Shown here piece by piece: positions 22,773 to 31,808 of a stretch of 36,082 nucleotides of DNA. Within the stretch, counting starts at the first letter, position 1. Each line of letters opens with the position of its first letter. The stretch is taken from the NCBI RefSeq assembly GCF_000620165.1, contig NZ_JHVN01000025.1, positions 1 to 36,082 on the forward strand, read 5' to 3'. The DNA is from Anoxybacillus tepidamans PS2 (lineage in GTDB: Bacteria > Bacillota > Bacilli > Bacillales > Anoxybacillaceae). The notes beneath the pieces were generated by a model. That model made no database searches. It saw only the letters and a program-made list of their open reading frames with translations, and was not told the origin of the DNA. The translations under genes were made by a program, and so were the position numbers.

Positions 22773-23903
22773 ATGATGAAAAAAATAGCTATATTAATCA
22801 TCGCGACTGCATTTTTGCTGTCAGCATGCGCGCCAAAATTTGGCGAAGAGGAAGTAGTACAGGAAAAAAACGATAAACAGCAAAAAGCGGTCATTCCAAA
22901 ATACAATATTTCTGATTCGTATTATCGGATGATATTGCCGTTTAAACCGTCGAAGTCGAGAGGGCTTGTCGTTGAAAATTTAAATACACGTTTAGATGTC
23001 GACGAATTTGAAACAGGGCTTATGCGCGTCGCTCAAGAACGTTTTTCCCCGAAAGACTACTTATTTCAAGAAGGTCAATTTTTAAAGAAAGAAACGATCC
23101 AAAGTTGGTTAAAGAGAAAAGATGAGGGCGATAAAGGTTTAAATCCAGCGTTAAGCAACAAAGGAACAAATGAAGAAAAGAATACAAAAAGTCCGATTTA
23201 TTTGGCCGATATTTTAGAGCATGATTACTACACTAAAAACGGCGACAACAAAGTAGAATTAGGCGGCGTTGTTTTAGGATTAGCGTTAAACTCTGTTCAT
23301 TATTATGAAACAGAACAAGGTTATCCGCGCGAGGTTGAGTTAACAGATGAAGTGATTGAACGGGAAGGAAAACAGCTAGCTGCGGAGGTCTTGTCGCGCG
23401 TCCGTCATATAGACGAATTAAAACATGTACCAATTACGATTGCGCTATTCAAACAGCAACCAAAAACATCGATCATTCCAGGACACTTTTTTGCGATGAC
23501 AAACGTTGATGAAGACAGCACAACGATCGATAAATGGGAAAAAATTAATGAAGAATATGCATTATTCCCATCAGACGATGCTGAGAAAAACCATCGCGAA
23601 GATTTGATGAAGTTTTTAAATTTCAAATCAGATATTGAAGACTTTTTCCCGAACTATACAGGTGTAATCGGTAAGGCGTTTTATGTGGACGATCAACTGC
23701 AGCAGCTGACAATTAATATCCCAATGCAATTTTACGGAAAAGCAGAAGTGATCGCGTTTACGCAATATGTGACCGGGCTCGTGATGGAGAAGTTCCCTGA
23801 TTATATCAATGTGAACGTCTATATTTCATCTGTCGGCGGTCCGGAAAGCATCATTGTTCGTCCAGCGAAATCTGACCAGCCATTTGTCCATATCTATCAA
23901 TAA
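22773..23903 (+). CDS. camS: CamS-family lipoprotein (YerH, sex-pheromone precursor family)
   Basis: A 376-residue lipoprotein. The signal peptide ends in LLSAC with Cys19 as lipid attachment site, followed by a charged linker (EEEVVQEKNDKQQK). The rest matches the CamS family: SDSYYRMILPFKPSKSRGLV near the start and FYGKAEVIAFTQYVTGLVMEKFP near the end. The family is named after the enterococcal/staphylococcal pheromone cAM373, which is cut from the signal peptide; the role of the mature protein is unknown. Here the signal peptide hydrophobic core is AILIIATAFLLSA, not the AIFILAS peptide, so no mating role is implied. Nine bp after ligA, probably co-transcribed. Confidence 0.92.
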   Translation: MMKKIAILIIATAFLLSACAPKFGEEEVVQEKNDKQQKAVIPKYNISDSYYRMILPFKPSKSRGLVVENLNTRLDVDEFETGLMRVAQERFSPKDYLFQEGQFLKKETIQSWLKRKDEGDKGLNPALSNKGTNEEKNTKSPIYLADILEHDYYTKNGDNKVELGGVVLGLALNSVHYYETEQGYPREVELTDEVIEREGKQLAAEVLSRVRHIDELKHVPITIALFKQQPKTSIIPGHFFAMTNVDEDSTTIDKWEKINEEYALFPSDDAEKNHREDLMKFLNFKSDIEDFFPNYTGVIGKAFYVDDQLQQLTINIPMQFYGKAEVIAFTQYVTGLVMEKFPDYINVNVYISSVGGPESIIVRPAKSDQPFVHIYQ

Positions 23904-23913
23904 ACTGTAACAA

Positions 23914-23942
23914 TTGAATAAGTTTTCGTTATCCGTTAGAAT
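23914..23942 (+). promoter_or_regulatory. Sigma-A promoter for the P5C dehydrogenase gene
   Basis: TTGAAT (23914-23919) and TAGAAT (23937-23942) separated by 17 bp. No -12/-24 sigma-54 element was found, unlike the B. subtilis rocABC promoter. Confidence 0.65.
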
Positions 23943-23954
23943 GGTAGATGTGGG

Positions 23955-23969
23955 TTGTAAACGTTTTTA
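23955..23969. promoter_or_regulatory. Candidate CcpA site (cre)
   Basis: TTGTAAACGTTTTTA matches the cre consensus WTGNAARCGNWWWCA at 14 of 15 positions (T for C at position 14). It lies just downstream of the predicted start of transcription, the position from which CcpA blocks elongation or initiation in catabolic genes. Confidence 0.6.
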
Positions 23970-23995
23970 TTATTTCGGCAAAGGGGGCGCAAGTT

Positions 23996-25543
23996 ATGGT
24001 ACAACCTTATAGACATGAACCATTTACAGATTTTACGGTAGAAGCAAATAAAAAAGCGTTTGAAGCAGGATTAAAAACGGTACAATCTTATCTTGGTCAA
24101 GATTATCCGTTAGTGATCGGCGGAGAACGCATTACAACGGAAGATAAAATCGTTTCTATTAACCCAGCGAACAAGGAAGAAGTAATTGGCCGCGTATCAA
24201 AGGCGAACAAAGAGCTAGCGGAAAAAGCGATGCAAACAGCAGATGCGGCATTCAAATGGTGGAGCAAAACGAAACCAGAAATGCGTGCGGACATTTTATT
24301 CCGTGCAGCTGCGATCATCCGTCGCCGCAAGCATGAGTTTTCCGCGTTGCTTGTGAAAGAAGCAGGAAAACCTTGGAGAGAGGCGGATGCGGATACGGCA
24401 GAAGCAATCGACTTTTTGGAGTATTACGGTCGCCAAATGTTAAAGTTAAAAGACGGAATTCCAGTAGAAAGCCGTCCGGGCGAAACAAACCGTTTCTTCT
24501 ATATCCCGCTTGGCGTTGGCGTCGTTATTTCGCCTTGGAACTTCCCGCTTGCGATTATGGCTGGAACAACAGTAGCAGCTCTTGTAACAGGAAATACAGT
24601 TCTTTTAAAACCTGCCAGCACAACACCTGTTGTCGCTTATAAATTTGTTGAAGTATTAGAGGAAGCAGGGCTTCCAGCAGGCGTATTGAACTACATTCCA
24701 GGAAGCGGCGCAGAAGTGGGCGACTATCTAGTTGATCATCCGCGCACTCGCTTCATTAGCTTTACAGGTTCTCGCGATGTAGGTGTTCGCATTTACGAGC
24801 GCGCATCGAAAGTTCACCAAGGTCAAATTTGGCTCAAGCGCGTCATCGCGGAAATGGGCGGTAAAGATACAATCGTTGTCGACAAAGAAGCAGATTTAGA
24901 ATTGGCAGCGCAATCGATCGTTGCATCAGCATTCGGCTTCTCAGGCCAAAAATGTTCAGCATGCTCTCGCGCGGTTGTGCTTGAAGAAGTATATGACCAA
25001 GTATTGAACCGCGTCGTTGAGTTGACGAAGCAGTTAACGATCGGCAACCCAGCAGAGCAAGGCACATTCATGGGTCCTGTGATCGACCAATCGGCTTACA
25101 ACAAAATTATGGAATACATTGAAATCGGCAAGCAAGAAGGCAAGCTGATGACAGGCGGCGAAGGAGACGACTCCAAAGGCTTCTTCATCCAGCCAACAGT
25201 GTTTGCGGATGTCGATCCGAAAGCGCGCCTCATGCAAGAAGAAATTTTCGGTCCAGTCGTTGCTTTCACAAAAGCGAAAGACTTCGACCATGCGCTTGAA
25301 ATCGCGAACAACACAGAATACGGCTTAACAGGCGCAGTCATTTCGAAAAACCGCTTCAACCTTGAAAAAGCGCGCGAAGAATTCCATGTCGGAAACCTTT
25401 ACTTCAACCGCGGCTGCACAGGCGCCATCGTCGGCTACCATCCGTTCGGCGGCTTCAACATGTCTGGAACAGACTCTAAAGCTGGCGGCCCTGACTACTT
25501 GATTCTTCATATGCAAGCAAAAACGGTATCGGAAATGTTTTAA
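23996..25543 (+). CDS. rocA: 1-pyrroline-5-carboxylate dehydrogenase
   Basis: NAD-dependent aldehyde dehydrogenase converting P5C/glutamate semialdehyde to glutamate in proline and arginine breakdown. 515 residues, starting [16 protein letters not shown] 23996 follows AAGGGGG by nine bases, while an upstream in-frame GTG lies before any good ribosome site. Motifs: [19 protein letters not shown] (NAD fold), catalytic Glu in AEMGGKD and catalytic Cys320 in [21 protein letters not shown] and [20 protein letters not shown]. subtilis has two such enzymes, RocA and PutC; assigning this one to rocA is tentative. It stands alone with promoter, cre-like site and terminator; no proline dehydrogenase lies beside it. 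Confidence 0.93.
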   Translation: MVQPYRHEPFTDFTVEANKKAFEAGLKTVQSYLGQDYPLVIGGERITTEDKIVSINPANKEEVIGRVSKANKELAEKAMQTADAAFKWWSKTKPEMRADILFRAAAIIRRRKHEFSALLVKEAGKPWREADADTAEAIDFLEYYGRQMLKLKDGIPVESRPGETNRFFYIPLGVGVVISPWNFPLAIMAGTTVAALVTGNTVLLKPASTTPVVAYKFVEVLEEAGLPAGVLNYIPGSGAEVGDYLVDHPRTRFISFTGSRDVGVRIYERASKVHQGQIWLKRVIAEMGGKDTIVVDKEADLELAAQSIVASAFGFSGQKCSACSRAVVLEEVYDQVLNRVVELTKQLTIGNPAEQGTFMGPVIDQSAYNKIMEYIEIGKQEGKLMTGGEGDDSKGFFIQPTVFADVDPKARLMQEEIFGPVVAFTKAKDFDHALEIANNTEYGLTGAVISKNRFNLEKAREEFHVGNLYFNRGCTGAIVGYHPFGGFNMSGTDSKAGGPDYLILHMQAKTVSEMF

Positions 25544-25550
25544 TGAGGTA

Positions 25551-25580
25551 AACCTCTCTGCTTAGGCAGGGAGGTTTTTT
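25551..25580 (+). terminator. Terminator after rocA
   Basis: Eleven-bp stem AACCTCTCTGC (25551-25561) / GCAGGGAGGTT (25566-25576) with one G-U pair, four-base loop and a run of six T. Confidence 0.92.
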
Positions 25581-25581
25581 A

Positions 25582-26090
25582 TTTAACATAATTCACCGAG
25601 AAGTCTCCCACCTCTAAGCGAAGTGTAGGTAGGGGAGGTTCATAAAATTATATGATGCATCCAAATTATCATTCTTGTGTTCCTTAATTTATTGATTTTA
25701 GCGCTATATATGACGAGAACGAAGCGGTTTATTTTATAGCGTTTATGTATAGCTTGTTGTTGCGTGCGTCCTTCTTTTTGTTTGTATATGCTTATGGCTT
25801 TGCAATGTAGCAAATGCCTGAAGGCTTTGTAAACTTTGCTAGCGGCATATTGATTCTGTTTCCGCGGTTGGTATGGAGGTTTTTTATATATGGCGTGTTG
25901 GTGAATGCGGGGCATATTTTGGGGCATGGTAAAAAGCATTGAACGATTTCGTAACCACACATTAAGAGTATCATCTGTGGGGAAGATGTCAGTAACGGTA
26001 TCCTCCCCAAAGCGGAGAGGGAATTTTCCATGAATCTCTCCCACCTACACTCCGTTTCAAAGTGGGAGACTTCTCAGTGGATATGTTAAA
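25582..26090. mobile_element. Non-autonomous inverted-repeat element (MITE-like), 0.5 kb
   Basis: The ends (25582-25643 and 26030-26090) are imperfect inverted repeats of about 60 bp, both beginning TTTAACAT and containing GAGAAGTCTCCCAC. Each end folds on itself into a CTCCCAC(CT)/(AG)GTGGGAG hairpin. Two more copies of this hairpin lie at 35.7-36.0 kb, so it is a dispersed repeat. The interior has no convincing gene: a minus-strand reading frame of 134 codons crosses it but starts at a GTG inside the repeat without a ribosome site and resembles nothing I know. The hairpin ends recall subterminal hairpins of IS200/IS605 elements, but opposite orientation of the two hairpins is more MITE-like. 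No transposase is present. Left end abuts the rocA terminator; right end includes the stop codon of the next gene. Confidence 0.65.
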
Positions 26091-26466
26091 ATAATCGACT
26101 TCGCATTTTGTATAACTCGCGTTCATTTATCGTTGTTTTGTGCATCACAAAATCTACATCAAGTTGGAGATTGTTAAGGCGTTCATTGTGGGTATCGACT
26201 TTTTCGTTGAGGGCCTGAATGTCTTGCTTCATCGCGGCGATTTCCCCGCGCATGTGGTGGATGTCCGTTGAGAGCACTTCCAGCTTTGCATCCGTTTCTT
26301 CTTGCCGGTGGAGAAGAGCGGTCATTAAGTCGTACAGTTCTTGTTGTCCGTTTTTCAGCGCTTGCTGTTCTTCTCTGATGATCTGCTGCTCCTCGCGAAT
26401 CTCGCCTAACTCTTTTTGCATGTTAGTAACCGCGCTTAAAATTTGCTGCAACAATGGCTCGCTCAT
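26086..26466 (-). CDS. Coiled-coil protein of unknown function
   Basis: A 126-residue protein, start ATG 26466 after AAGGTGAGA. From MSEPLLQQILSAVTNMQKELGEIREEQQ to the C-terminal region it is almost entirely one long helix with heptad spacing: repeated (I/L)REEQQ(I/A)(I/L) units at residues 20-40, then L-x-x-L patterns to about residue 110 (ALNEKVDTHNERLNNLQLDVD). There is no signal peptide or membrane helix. It lies 84 bp downstream of adeC on the same strand but beyond a terminator. Similar short coiled-coil proteins occur in many Geobacillus genomes without known role. The last codons and stop (TTATTTTAA on the coding strand) run into the inverted repeat of the neighbouring element. Confidence 0.8.
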   Translation of the reverse strand: MSEPLLQQILSAVTNMQKELGEIREEQQIIREEQQALKNGQQELYDLMTALLHRQEETDAKLEVLSTDIHHMRGEIAAMKQDIQALNEKVDTHNERLNNLQLDVDFVMHKTTINERELYKMRSRLF

Positions 26467-26523
26467 CGTCTCACCTTCTTTGCTTCCAAAACATATTATA
26501 ACACTTTTCGACAGTAAGAAGGA

Positions 26524-26551
26524 CAAAAAACTCCCCTGTTTTGAGGGGAGT
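26524..26551 (-). terminator. Terminator of adeC
   Basis: On the minus strand, ACTCCCCT (26551-26544) pairs with AGGGGAGT (26537-26530), followed by six T. It overlaps the last base of the adeC stop codon. Confidence 0.9.
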
Positions 26552-28278
26552 TATGCTTGCACGGGGATCAACTGAAACGATTTCACGTCAAACAACCCTT
26601 GGTCGGTTAATTTCAATTCCGGAATGACCGGCAACGCTAAAAAGGCGAGGGTAATAAATGGGTTGAATTCGTCTGTTGCTCCGATCGCTGCGAGGGCATG
26701 ATGAATTTGTTGCAAACTTTGCAATACATCTTCGTAATTTTTTGCCGTCATTAGTCCGCCGATTTCAAGCGGCAAATCAGCAAGCACGCTGTCGCCTTCT
26801 ACCACGACAAGACCGCCATGTATTTTTTTCAAATGCTCAATCGCGGCGATGATATCGTCATCGTTTGTCCCAGTCGCGATGATATTGTGGGAGTCATGGG
26901 CGATAGATGCAGCAATCGCTCCTTTTTTCAGTTGAAAACCGTTCACGATGCCGACGCCGATTCCGAGCTTTCGGTGGCGTTCAACGACGACAAGCTTCAA
27001 CAAATCCCATTCAATCGATGGCTGAAAGGCGCCGTTTTGCACATCGACTTGCGCAACTAAATGTTTTGTATGCAAATGGTTCGGAATGATTTGGATGACG
27101 TTGGCCCTTTGGCCATTTTGCAATGGAATTTGTAAGTCAGCCTCTGTCACGGCTTGCGCGTGAATAGAATGCGTTAACGCTGGCTCGATGTTCGCAGGTT
27201 TGGTTCTTGCAAACGTCGCTTTGCCGTCTTCTGCTACGAGGCGGCCATTTTTATAGACATGTGTAATCGAAAACGACTGTAAATCATCGACAAGCAAAAA
27301 GTCGGCATCATATCCTGGGGCGATCGCTCCTTTTGTGTGCAGCCGGTAACATTCCGCGGCGTTCAGCGTCGCCATTTGAATTGCCGTCACCGGATCGACT
27401 CCAGATTGAATAGCGAGACGAATGTTATGATCGATGCTCCCTTCGATGATCAAGTCATCTAAATGTTTATCGTCGGTACAAAATAAAAATCGGCGCGAGT
27501 TGTGGTTGTTGACGGCAGCAATGAGTTTTGCTAAATCTTTCGCAACCGATCCTTCGCGAATTAATACATACATGCCGCGGCGAATACGTTCGAGCGCTTC
27601 CGCAATGGTGACGCACTCATGGTCGGTTTTAATGTTCGCACTGGCGTACACGTTGACCGCTTGACGGTCCAGTCCAGCCAAATGACCGTCGATCTGTTTG
27701 TCTATTGAAATCGCTGCAGCCAGCTTATCGATCATATGCGAATGTTCATGTAAAAGGGAAGGATAATCCATTACTTCCGCCAAGCCAAGTACGCGTTCGT
27801 GGGAAAAAAATGGCGCGAGTTCTTGTGCTGTCAATACCGCTCCAGCATGCTCAAACGATGTCGCTGGCACGCAAGATGGCAACATGATATAGACGTCAAG
27901 AGGGACATGCTCCGAATCGTCAATCATGAATTGAATCCCCTTTGTTCCGGCAACATTGGCGATTTCATGAGGATCAGTAATGACTGTTGTGACACCGTGC
28001 GGCACGACGACGCGGGCGAACTCGCTCGGTGTGACCATTGATGATTCGATATGCACATGCCCATCGATAAGGCCGGGGCAGACATATTTTCCTTCGGCAT
28101 CGATCGCCGCGTGCCCCTCATATTGTCCGATGCCGACGATGACCCCATCGACAATGGCGATATCGCCTTCTTCAATTTCATGAGTGAATACATTCACGAT
28201 TTTTCCGTTTTTCACAACGACATCGGCCCGCTCTTTTTTTGCCGCGACGGCGAGCCGCTTCCATAATTGTTGCTTCAT
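26551..28278 (-). CDS. adeC: Adenine deaminase
   Basis: Metal-dependent hydrolase converting adenine to hypoxanthine plus ammonia for purine salvage and nitrogen release. 575 residues, close to B. subtilis AdeC. Motifs: PGLIDGHVHIESSM (HxH), TDPHEIANV, GHLAGLDRQAVN, KTDHECVT and CTDDKHLDDL, the full metal and catalytic set. The C-terminal Ade domain contains IAHDSHNIIATGTNDDDI. ATG 28278 follows GAGGAGGA by seven bases; an in-frame upstream start at 28335 would lie inside the riboswitch aptamer and is rejected. Transcribed alone with its own promoter and a guanine-type riboswitch leader (28285-28391), so expression should fall when guanine is plentiful. Confidence 0.96.
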   Translation of the reverse strand: MKQQLWKRLAVAAKKERADVVVKNGKIVNVFTHEIEEGDIAIVDGVIVGIGQYEGHAAIDAEGKYVCPGLIDGHVHIESSMVTPSEFARVVVPHGVTTVITDPHEIANVAGTKGIQFMIDDSEHVPLDVYIMLPSCVPATSFEHAGAVLTAQELAPFFSHERVLGLAEVMDYPSLLHEHSHMIDKLAAAISIDKQIDGHLAGLDRQAVNVYASANIKTDHECVTIAEALERIRRGMYVLIREGSVAKDLAKLIAAVNNHNSRRFLFCTDDKHLDDLIIEGSIDHNIRLAIQSGVDPVTAIQMATLNAAECYRLHTKGAIAPGYDADFLLVDDLQSFSITHVYKNGRLVAEDGKATFARTKPANIEPALTHSIHAQAVTEADLQIPLQNGQRANVIQIIPNHLHTKHLVAQVDVQNGAFQPSIEWDLLKLVVVERHRKLGIGVGIVNGFQLKKGAIAASIAHDSHNIIATGTNDDDIIAAIEHLKKIHGGLVVVEGDSVLADLPLEIGGLMTAKNYEDVLQSLQQIHHALAAIGATDEFNPFITLAFLALPVIPELKLTDQGLFDVKSFQLIPVQA

Positions 28279-28284
28279 TGTTTT

Positions 28285-28391
28285 ATCCTCCTCTTTTCTA
28301 ACAACTCGATACGAGGAGAATTCCCTCGTAGTCAAACGATTTACGGTCGTTTGGTAGAAACTTTCGGACCATATTTCCGAAATTATACGAG
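28285..28391 (-). promoter_or_regulatory. Guanine-type purine riboswitch in the adeC leader, probably acting on translation
   Basis: Read on the minus strand. The aptamer is 28391-28325: P1 CTCGTA (28391-28386) with TACGAG (28330-28325); P2 TTTCGGA/TCCGAAA closing the ATATGG loop; J2/3 GTTTCTACC; P3 CAAACGA/TCGTTTG closing the CCGTAAA loop. The discriminating base is C (position 28331, in GACTACG), the guanine type. Downstream, TACGAGG (28330-28324) can pair with CCTCGTA (28316-28310), excluding P1. If P1 forms, ATTCTCCTC (28321-28313) is free to pair over nine positions (one G-U) with GAGGAGGAT (28293-28285), which is the adeC ribosome binding site. No T run follows, so I infer translational rather than terminator control. 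Confidence 0.92.
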
Positions 28392-28421
28392 CTGTTGTGT
28401 TGGTAGTCTGAAATTTTTTTC

Positions 28422-28450
28422 ATTGTAAGACTGAAACGCATTTTCGTCAA
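28422..28450 (-). promoter_or_regulatory. Sigma-A promoter of adeC
   Basis: On the minus strand, TTGACG (28450-28445) and TACAAT (28427-28422) with a 17-bp spacer. Transcription would start near 28414, about 23 nt before the riboswitch P1 helix. Confidence 0.8.
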
Positions 28451-28494
28451 ATCTTTCTTCAAGTTCGTCTTCGCATTTCTGTCTAGAGCATATG

Positions 28495-28524
28495 TTGCTT
28501 CAACCGATGAAAGTTTGGTATCAT
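28495..28524 (+). promoter_or_regulatory. Probable promoter of gatCAB
   Basis: TTGCTT (28495-28500) and TATCAT (28519-28524), 18 bp apart, 41 bp before the gatC start. Divergent from the adeC promoter. No T-box or other leader structure was seen in the short leader. Confidence 0.5.
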
Positions 28525-28565
28525 CATAGTATTGTGAAAGGTCGAGAATACCGGAGGTGAATGGA

Positions 28566-28856
28566 ATGTCAAGAATTTCGATCGATCAAGTAAAACACGT
28601 CGCCCATTTGGCGCGTTTAGCAATTACAGAAGAAGAAGCAGAAATGTTCACAAAGCAATTGGATGCGATTATTACATTCGCGGAGCAGCTCAATGAACTT
28701 GATACAGAAAACGTTCCGCCAACATCGCATGTGCTGAACATGAAAAACGTCATGCGTGAAGATGTACCGGCACAAGGCCTTCCGCTTGAGGAAGTGTTAA
28801 AAAACGCGCCGGATCAACGCGATGGACAATTCCGCGTGCCAGCGATTTTAGAATAA
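28566..28856 (+). CDS. gatC: Asp/Glu-tRNA(Asn/Gln) amidotransferase subunit C
   Basis: A 96-residue belt subunit that ties GatA to Gat[25 protein letters not shown] matches the B. subtilis protein from its first residue, so the start is ATG 28566 (GGAGGTG seven bases before) and not GTG 28557. The conserved [14 protein letters not shown] and PAILE endings are present. Thirteen bp before gatA. Confidence 0.95.
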   Translation: MSRISIDQVKHVAHLARLAITEEEAEMFTKQLDAIITFAEQLNELDTENVPPTSHVLNMKNVMREDVPAQGLPLEEVLKNAPDQRDGQFRVPAILE

Positions 28857-28869
28857 GGGAGGGCAGGAC

Positions 28870-30327
28870 ATGTCGCTATTTGATCATAAAGTTTCTGAAT
28901 TACATAGCATGCTACATAAAAAAGAGATTTCTGTGTCTGACTTAGTCGATGAGTCGTTTAAACGCATCGCCGCTGTTGAAGATAAAGTGCAAGCGTTTTT
29001 AACGCTCAATGAAGAACAAGCGCGCGCGAAGGCGAAAGAGTTAGATGAAAAGCTTGCGACCGAAAAAGAATTCGGCTTGCTTTTCGGGATGCCGATCGGC
29101 ATTAAAGACAATATCGTGACAAAAGGGCTTCGCACAACATGTGCCAGCAAAATTTTATACAACTTTGAACCGATTTATGATGCAACGGTCATGCAGCGTC
29201 TCAATGAAGCCGATGCAATTACGATCGGTAAGTTAAATATGGACGAGTTTGCAATGGGGTCTTCGACGGAGAACTCCGGTTTCCAGCTCACGCGCAACCC
29301 GTGGGATTTAGAGCGCGTACCAGGCGGTTCAAGCGGCGGATCTGCGGCAGCAGTAGCGGCGGGAGAAGTGCCGTTTGCGCTTGGCTCTGACACAGGCGGT
29401 TCGATTCGCCAGCCAGCGGCATTTTGCGGCGTCGTTGGTTTAAAACCGACATACGGTCGCGTTTCGCGCTTCGGGTTGGTAGCGTTCGCGTCATCGCTTG
29501 ACCAAATCGGTCCATTTACGCGCACAGTCGAAGACAACGCCTACTTGCTGCAAGTGATTTCGGGACTTGACCCGATGGATTCAACATCGGCAAACGTCGA
29601 TGTGCCTGATTATGTGTCTGCGTTGACAGGCGACATCAAAGGATTGAAAATCGCCGTGCCAAAAGAATATCTTGGTGAAGGCGTGTCGGAAGAAGTGCGC
29701 CAGTCCGTGTTGAATGCGTTAAAAGTGTTGGAAGGTCTTGGCGCCGTTTGGGAAGAAGTATCGTTGCCGCATTCGAAGTATGCGCTTGCGACGTACTACT
29801 TGCTTGCGTCTTCTGAGGCTTCAGCGAACCTAGCGCGCTTTGACGGCGTTCGCTACGGCTACCGCACGGACAACGCGAAAAACTTAATCGACATGTATAA
29901 GCAAACGCGCAGCGAAGGCTTCGGCAACGAAGTGAAACGCCGCATCATGCTTGGAACATTCGCTTTAAGCTCCGGCTACTATGATGCGTATTACAAAAAA
30001 GCGCAAAAAGTGCGGACTTTAATTAAACAAGACTTTGAAAACGTCTTTGAAAAATACGATGTTATCATTGGTCCAACAACGCCGACGCCAGCGTTCAAAA
30101 TCGGCGAGAAAACAAGCGATCCGTTAACGATGTACGCAAACGACATTTTAACGATTCCGGTTAACTTGGCGGGCGTTCCGGGAATCTCCATCCCATGCGG
30201 GTTTGTGAACGGGCTGCCTGTCGGCTTGCAAATCATCGGCAAACATTTCGACGAAAGTACGATTTACCGCGTCGCGCACGCATTTGAGCAAGCGACCGAT
30301 TACCATAAACAAAAACCAACGTTGTAA
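28870..30327 (+). CDS. gatA: Asp/Glu-tRNA(Asn/Gln) amidotransferase subunit A
   Basis: Amidase-signature subunit that hydrolyses glutamine and passes ammonia to GatB. The Ser-cisSer-Lys triad is visible: Lys79 in MPIGIKDN, Ser154 in GGSSGGS and nucleophile Ser178 in [11 protein letters not shown]. 485 residues as in B. subtilis. GGGAGGGC precedes ATG 28870. Needed to make Gln-tRNA(Gln) in bacilli, which lack a glutaminyl-tRNA synthetase. Confidence 0.98.
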   Translation: MSLFDHKVSELHSMLHKKEISVSDLVDESFKRIAAVEDKVQAFLTLNEEQARAKAKELDEKLATEKEFGLLFGMPIGIKDNIVTKGLRTTCASKILYNFEPIYDATVMQRLNEADAITIGKLNMDEFAMGSSTENSGFQLTRNPWDLERVPGGSSGGSAAAVAAGEVPFALGSDTGGSIRQPAAFCGVVGLKPTYGRVSRFGLVAFASSLDQIGPFTRTVEDNAYLLQVISGLDPMDSTSANVDVPDYVSALTGDIKGLKIAVPKEYLGEGVSEEVRQSVLNALKVLEGLGAVWEEVSLPHSKYALATYYLLASSEASANLARFDGVRYGYRTDNAKNLIDMYKQTRSEGFGNEVKRRIMLGTFALSSGYYDAYYKKAQKVRTLIKQDFENVFEKYDVIIGPTTPTPAFKIGEKTSDPLTMYANDILTIPVNLAGVPGISIPCGFVNGLPVGLQIIGKHFDESTIYRVAHAFEQATDYHKQKPTL

Positions 30328-30342
30328 GGGGGGACATAGAAG

Positions 30343-31773
30343 ATGAATTTTGAAATCGTCATCGGACTTGAAGTTCACGTTGAGTTAAAAACGAAATCAA
30401 AGATTTTTTCCAGCAGTCCAAACGCATTCGGAGCGCCCCCAAACACTCAAACAAGCGTCATTGATTTAGGTTATCCAGGGGTTCTCCCTGTGCTGAATAA
30501 GCAAGCTGTTGAATTTGCGATGAAGGCAGCGATGGCGTTAAACTGCGAAATCGCGACCGAAACGAAATTCGACCGGAAAAACTATTTCTATCCGGACAAC
30601 CCGAAGGCGTACCAAATTTCGCAATACGACCAGCCAATCGGACAAAACGGTTGGATTGAAATTGAAGTGAACGGCAAAAAGAAAAAAATCGGCATTACGC
30701 GCATTCATTTAGAAGAAGATGCCGGAAAATTGACGCATACAGGCGACGGTTATTCGTTAGTTGACTTCAACCGACAAGGCACGCCGCTGATCGAAATCGT
30801 GTCGGAACCGGATATTCGTTCGCCGGAAGAAGCGTATGCGTATTTGGAAAAATTGAAATCGATCATTCAATATACAGGCGTATCCGATTGTAAAATGGAA
30901 GAAGGCTCGCTTCGCTGCGATGCAAACATTTCGCTTCGTCCAATTGGCTCGGACAAGTTCGGGACAAAAACCGAATTGAAAAACTTGAACTCGTTTAACT
31001 TCGTGCGCCAAGGGCTTGAATATGAAGCGAAACGACAAGAGAAAATCTTGCTTTCTGGCGGCGTGATCCAACAAGAAACGCGCCGTTTCGATGAAGCGAC
31101 AAAAACGACGATTCTAATGCGCACAAAAGAAGGCTCCGAAGACTATCGCTACTTCCCAGAGCCAGACCTTGTCGTGCTTTATATTGACGACGAATGGAAA
31201 GAACGCGTCCGCGCTTCGATTCCAGAGCTTCCAGATGCGCGGAAAAAACGTTACGTCGAGGAATTAGGATTGCCGGAATACGATGCGAACGTCTTAACAC
31301 TGACAAAAGAAATGTCCGATTTCTTCGAGGCGACGGTCGCTAACGGCGCCGATCCGAAGCTGGCATCAAACTGGCTGATGGTTGAAGTGTCCGGCTATTT
31401 AAATGCGGAACAAAAAGAGCTTCACGACATTGCGCTTACGCCAGAAAGCCTAGCTGGCATGATTAAGCTTATTCAAAACGGCACGATTTCATCGAAAATC
31501 GCGAAGAAAGTGTTTAAAGAGCTCGTTGAAAAAGGCGGCGATCCAGAACAAATCGTCAAAGACCAAGGGCTTGTGCAAATTTCCGACGAAGCGACATTAC
31601 GCAAAATTGTGCTCGAAGTACTCGATGCAAATCCTCAATCGGTCGAAGACTTCAAAAACGGAAAAGACCGCGCGATTGGCTTCTTAGTCGGTCAAATTAT
31701 GAAAGCGACAAAAGGACAAGCCAACCCGCCGCTGGTGAACAAGTTGTTGTTGGAAGAAATTAATAAACGGTAA
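30343..31773 (+). CDS. gatB: Asp/Glu-tRNA(Asn/Gln) amidotransferase subunit B
   Basis: Kinase/transamidase subunit that phosphorylates the mischarged glutamyl (or aspartyl) residue on tRNA and amidates it. [21 protein letters not shown] at the N-terminus, [19 protein letters not shown] and [13 protein letters not shown] are family signatures; a C-terminal helical YqeY-like tail (residues ~330-476, ending [21 protein letters not shown]) binds tRNA. 476 residues, with AAGGGGGGAC before ATG 30343. Last gene of gatCAB; a hairpin follows. Confidence 0.98.
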   Translation: MNFEIVIGLEVHVELKTKSKIFSSSPNAFGAPPNTQTSVIDLGYPGVLPVLNKQAVEFAMKAAMALNCEIATETKFDRKNYFYPDNPKAYQISQYDQPIGQNGWIEIEVNGKKKKIGITRIHLEEDAGKLTHTGDGYSLVDFNRQGTPLIEIVSEPDIRSPEEAYAYLEKLKSIIQYTGVSDCKMEEGSLRCDANISLRPIGSDKFGTKTELKNLNSFNFVRQGLEYEAKRQEKILLSGGVIQQETRRFDEATKTTILMRTKEGSEDYRYFPEPDLVVLYIDDEWKERVRASIPELPDARKKRYVEELGLPEYDANVLTLTKEMSDFFEATVANGADPKLASNWLMVEVSGYLNAEQKELHDIALTPESLAGMIKLIQNGTISSKIAKKVFKELVEKGGDPEQIVKDQGLVQISDEATLRKIVLEVLDANPQSVEDFKNGKDRAIGFLVGQIMKATKGQANPPLVNKLLLEEINKR

Positions 31774-31779
31774 TGGGCG

Positions 31780-31808
31780 TCCCCGCTGTATCATCAGCGG
31801 GGATTTAT
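31780..31808 (+). terminator. Probable terminator of gatCAB
   Basis: Nine-bp stem TCCCCGCTG (31780-31788) / CAGCGGGGA (31795-31803), followed by TTTATAAT. The T tract is weak but the stem is strong and lies 6 bp after the gatB stop. Confidence 0.7.

Noticed and set aside
25640-26044. Minus-strand 134-codon open frame inside the inverted-repeat element
   Set aside because: Its GTG start is inside the terminal repeat and has no ribosome binding site; the translation shows no recognisable domain and a composition unlike neighbouring genes. Treated as chance or remnant.
28279-28335. In-frame upstream start for adeC
   Set aside because: It lies in the riboswitch and the true ATG at 28278 has an excellent ribosome binding site and matches known AdeC N-termini.
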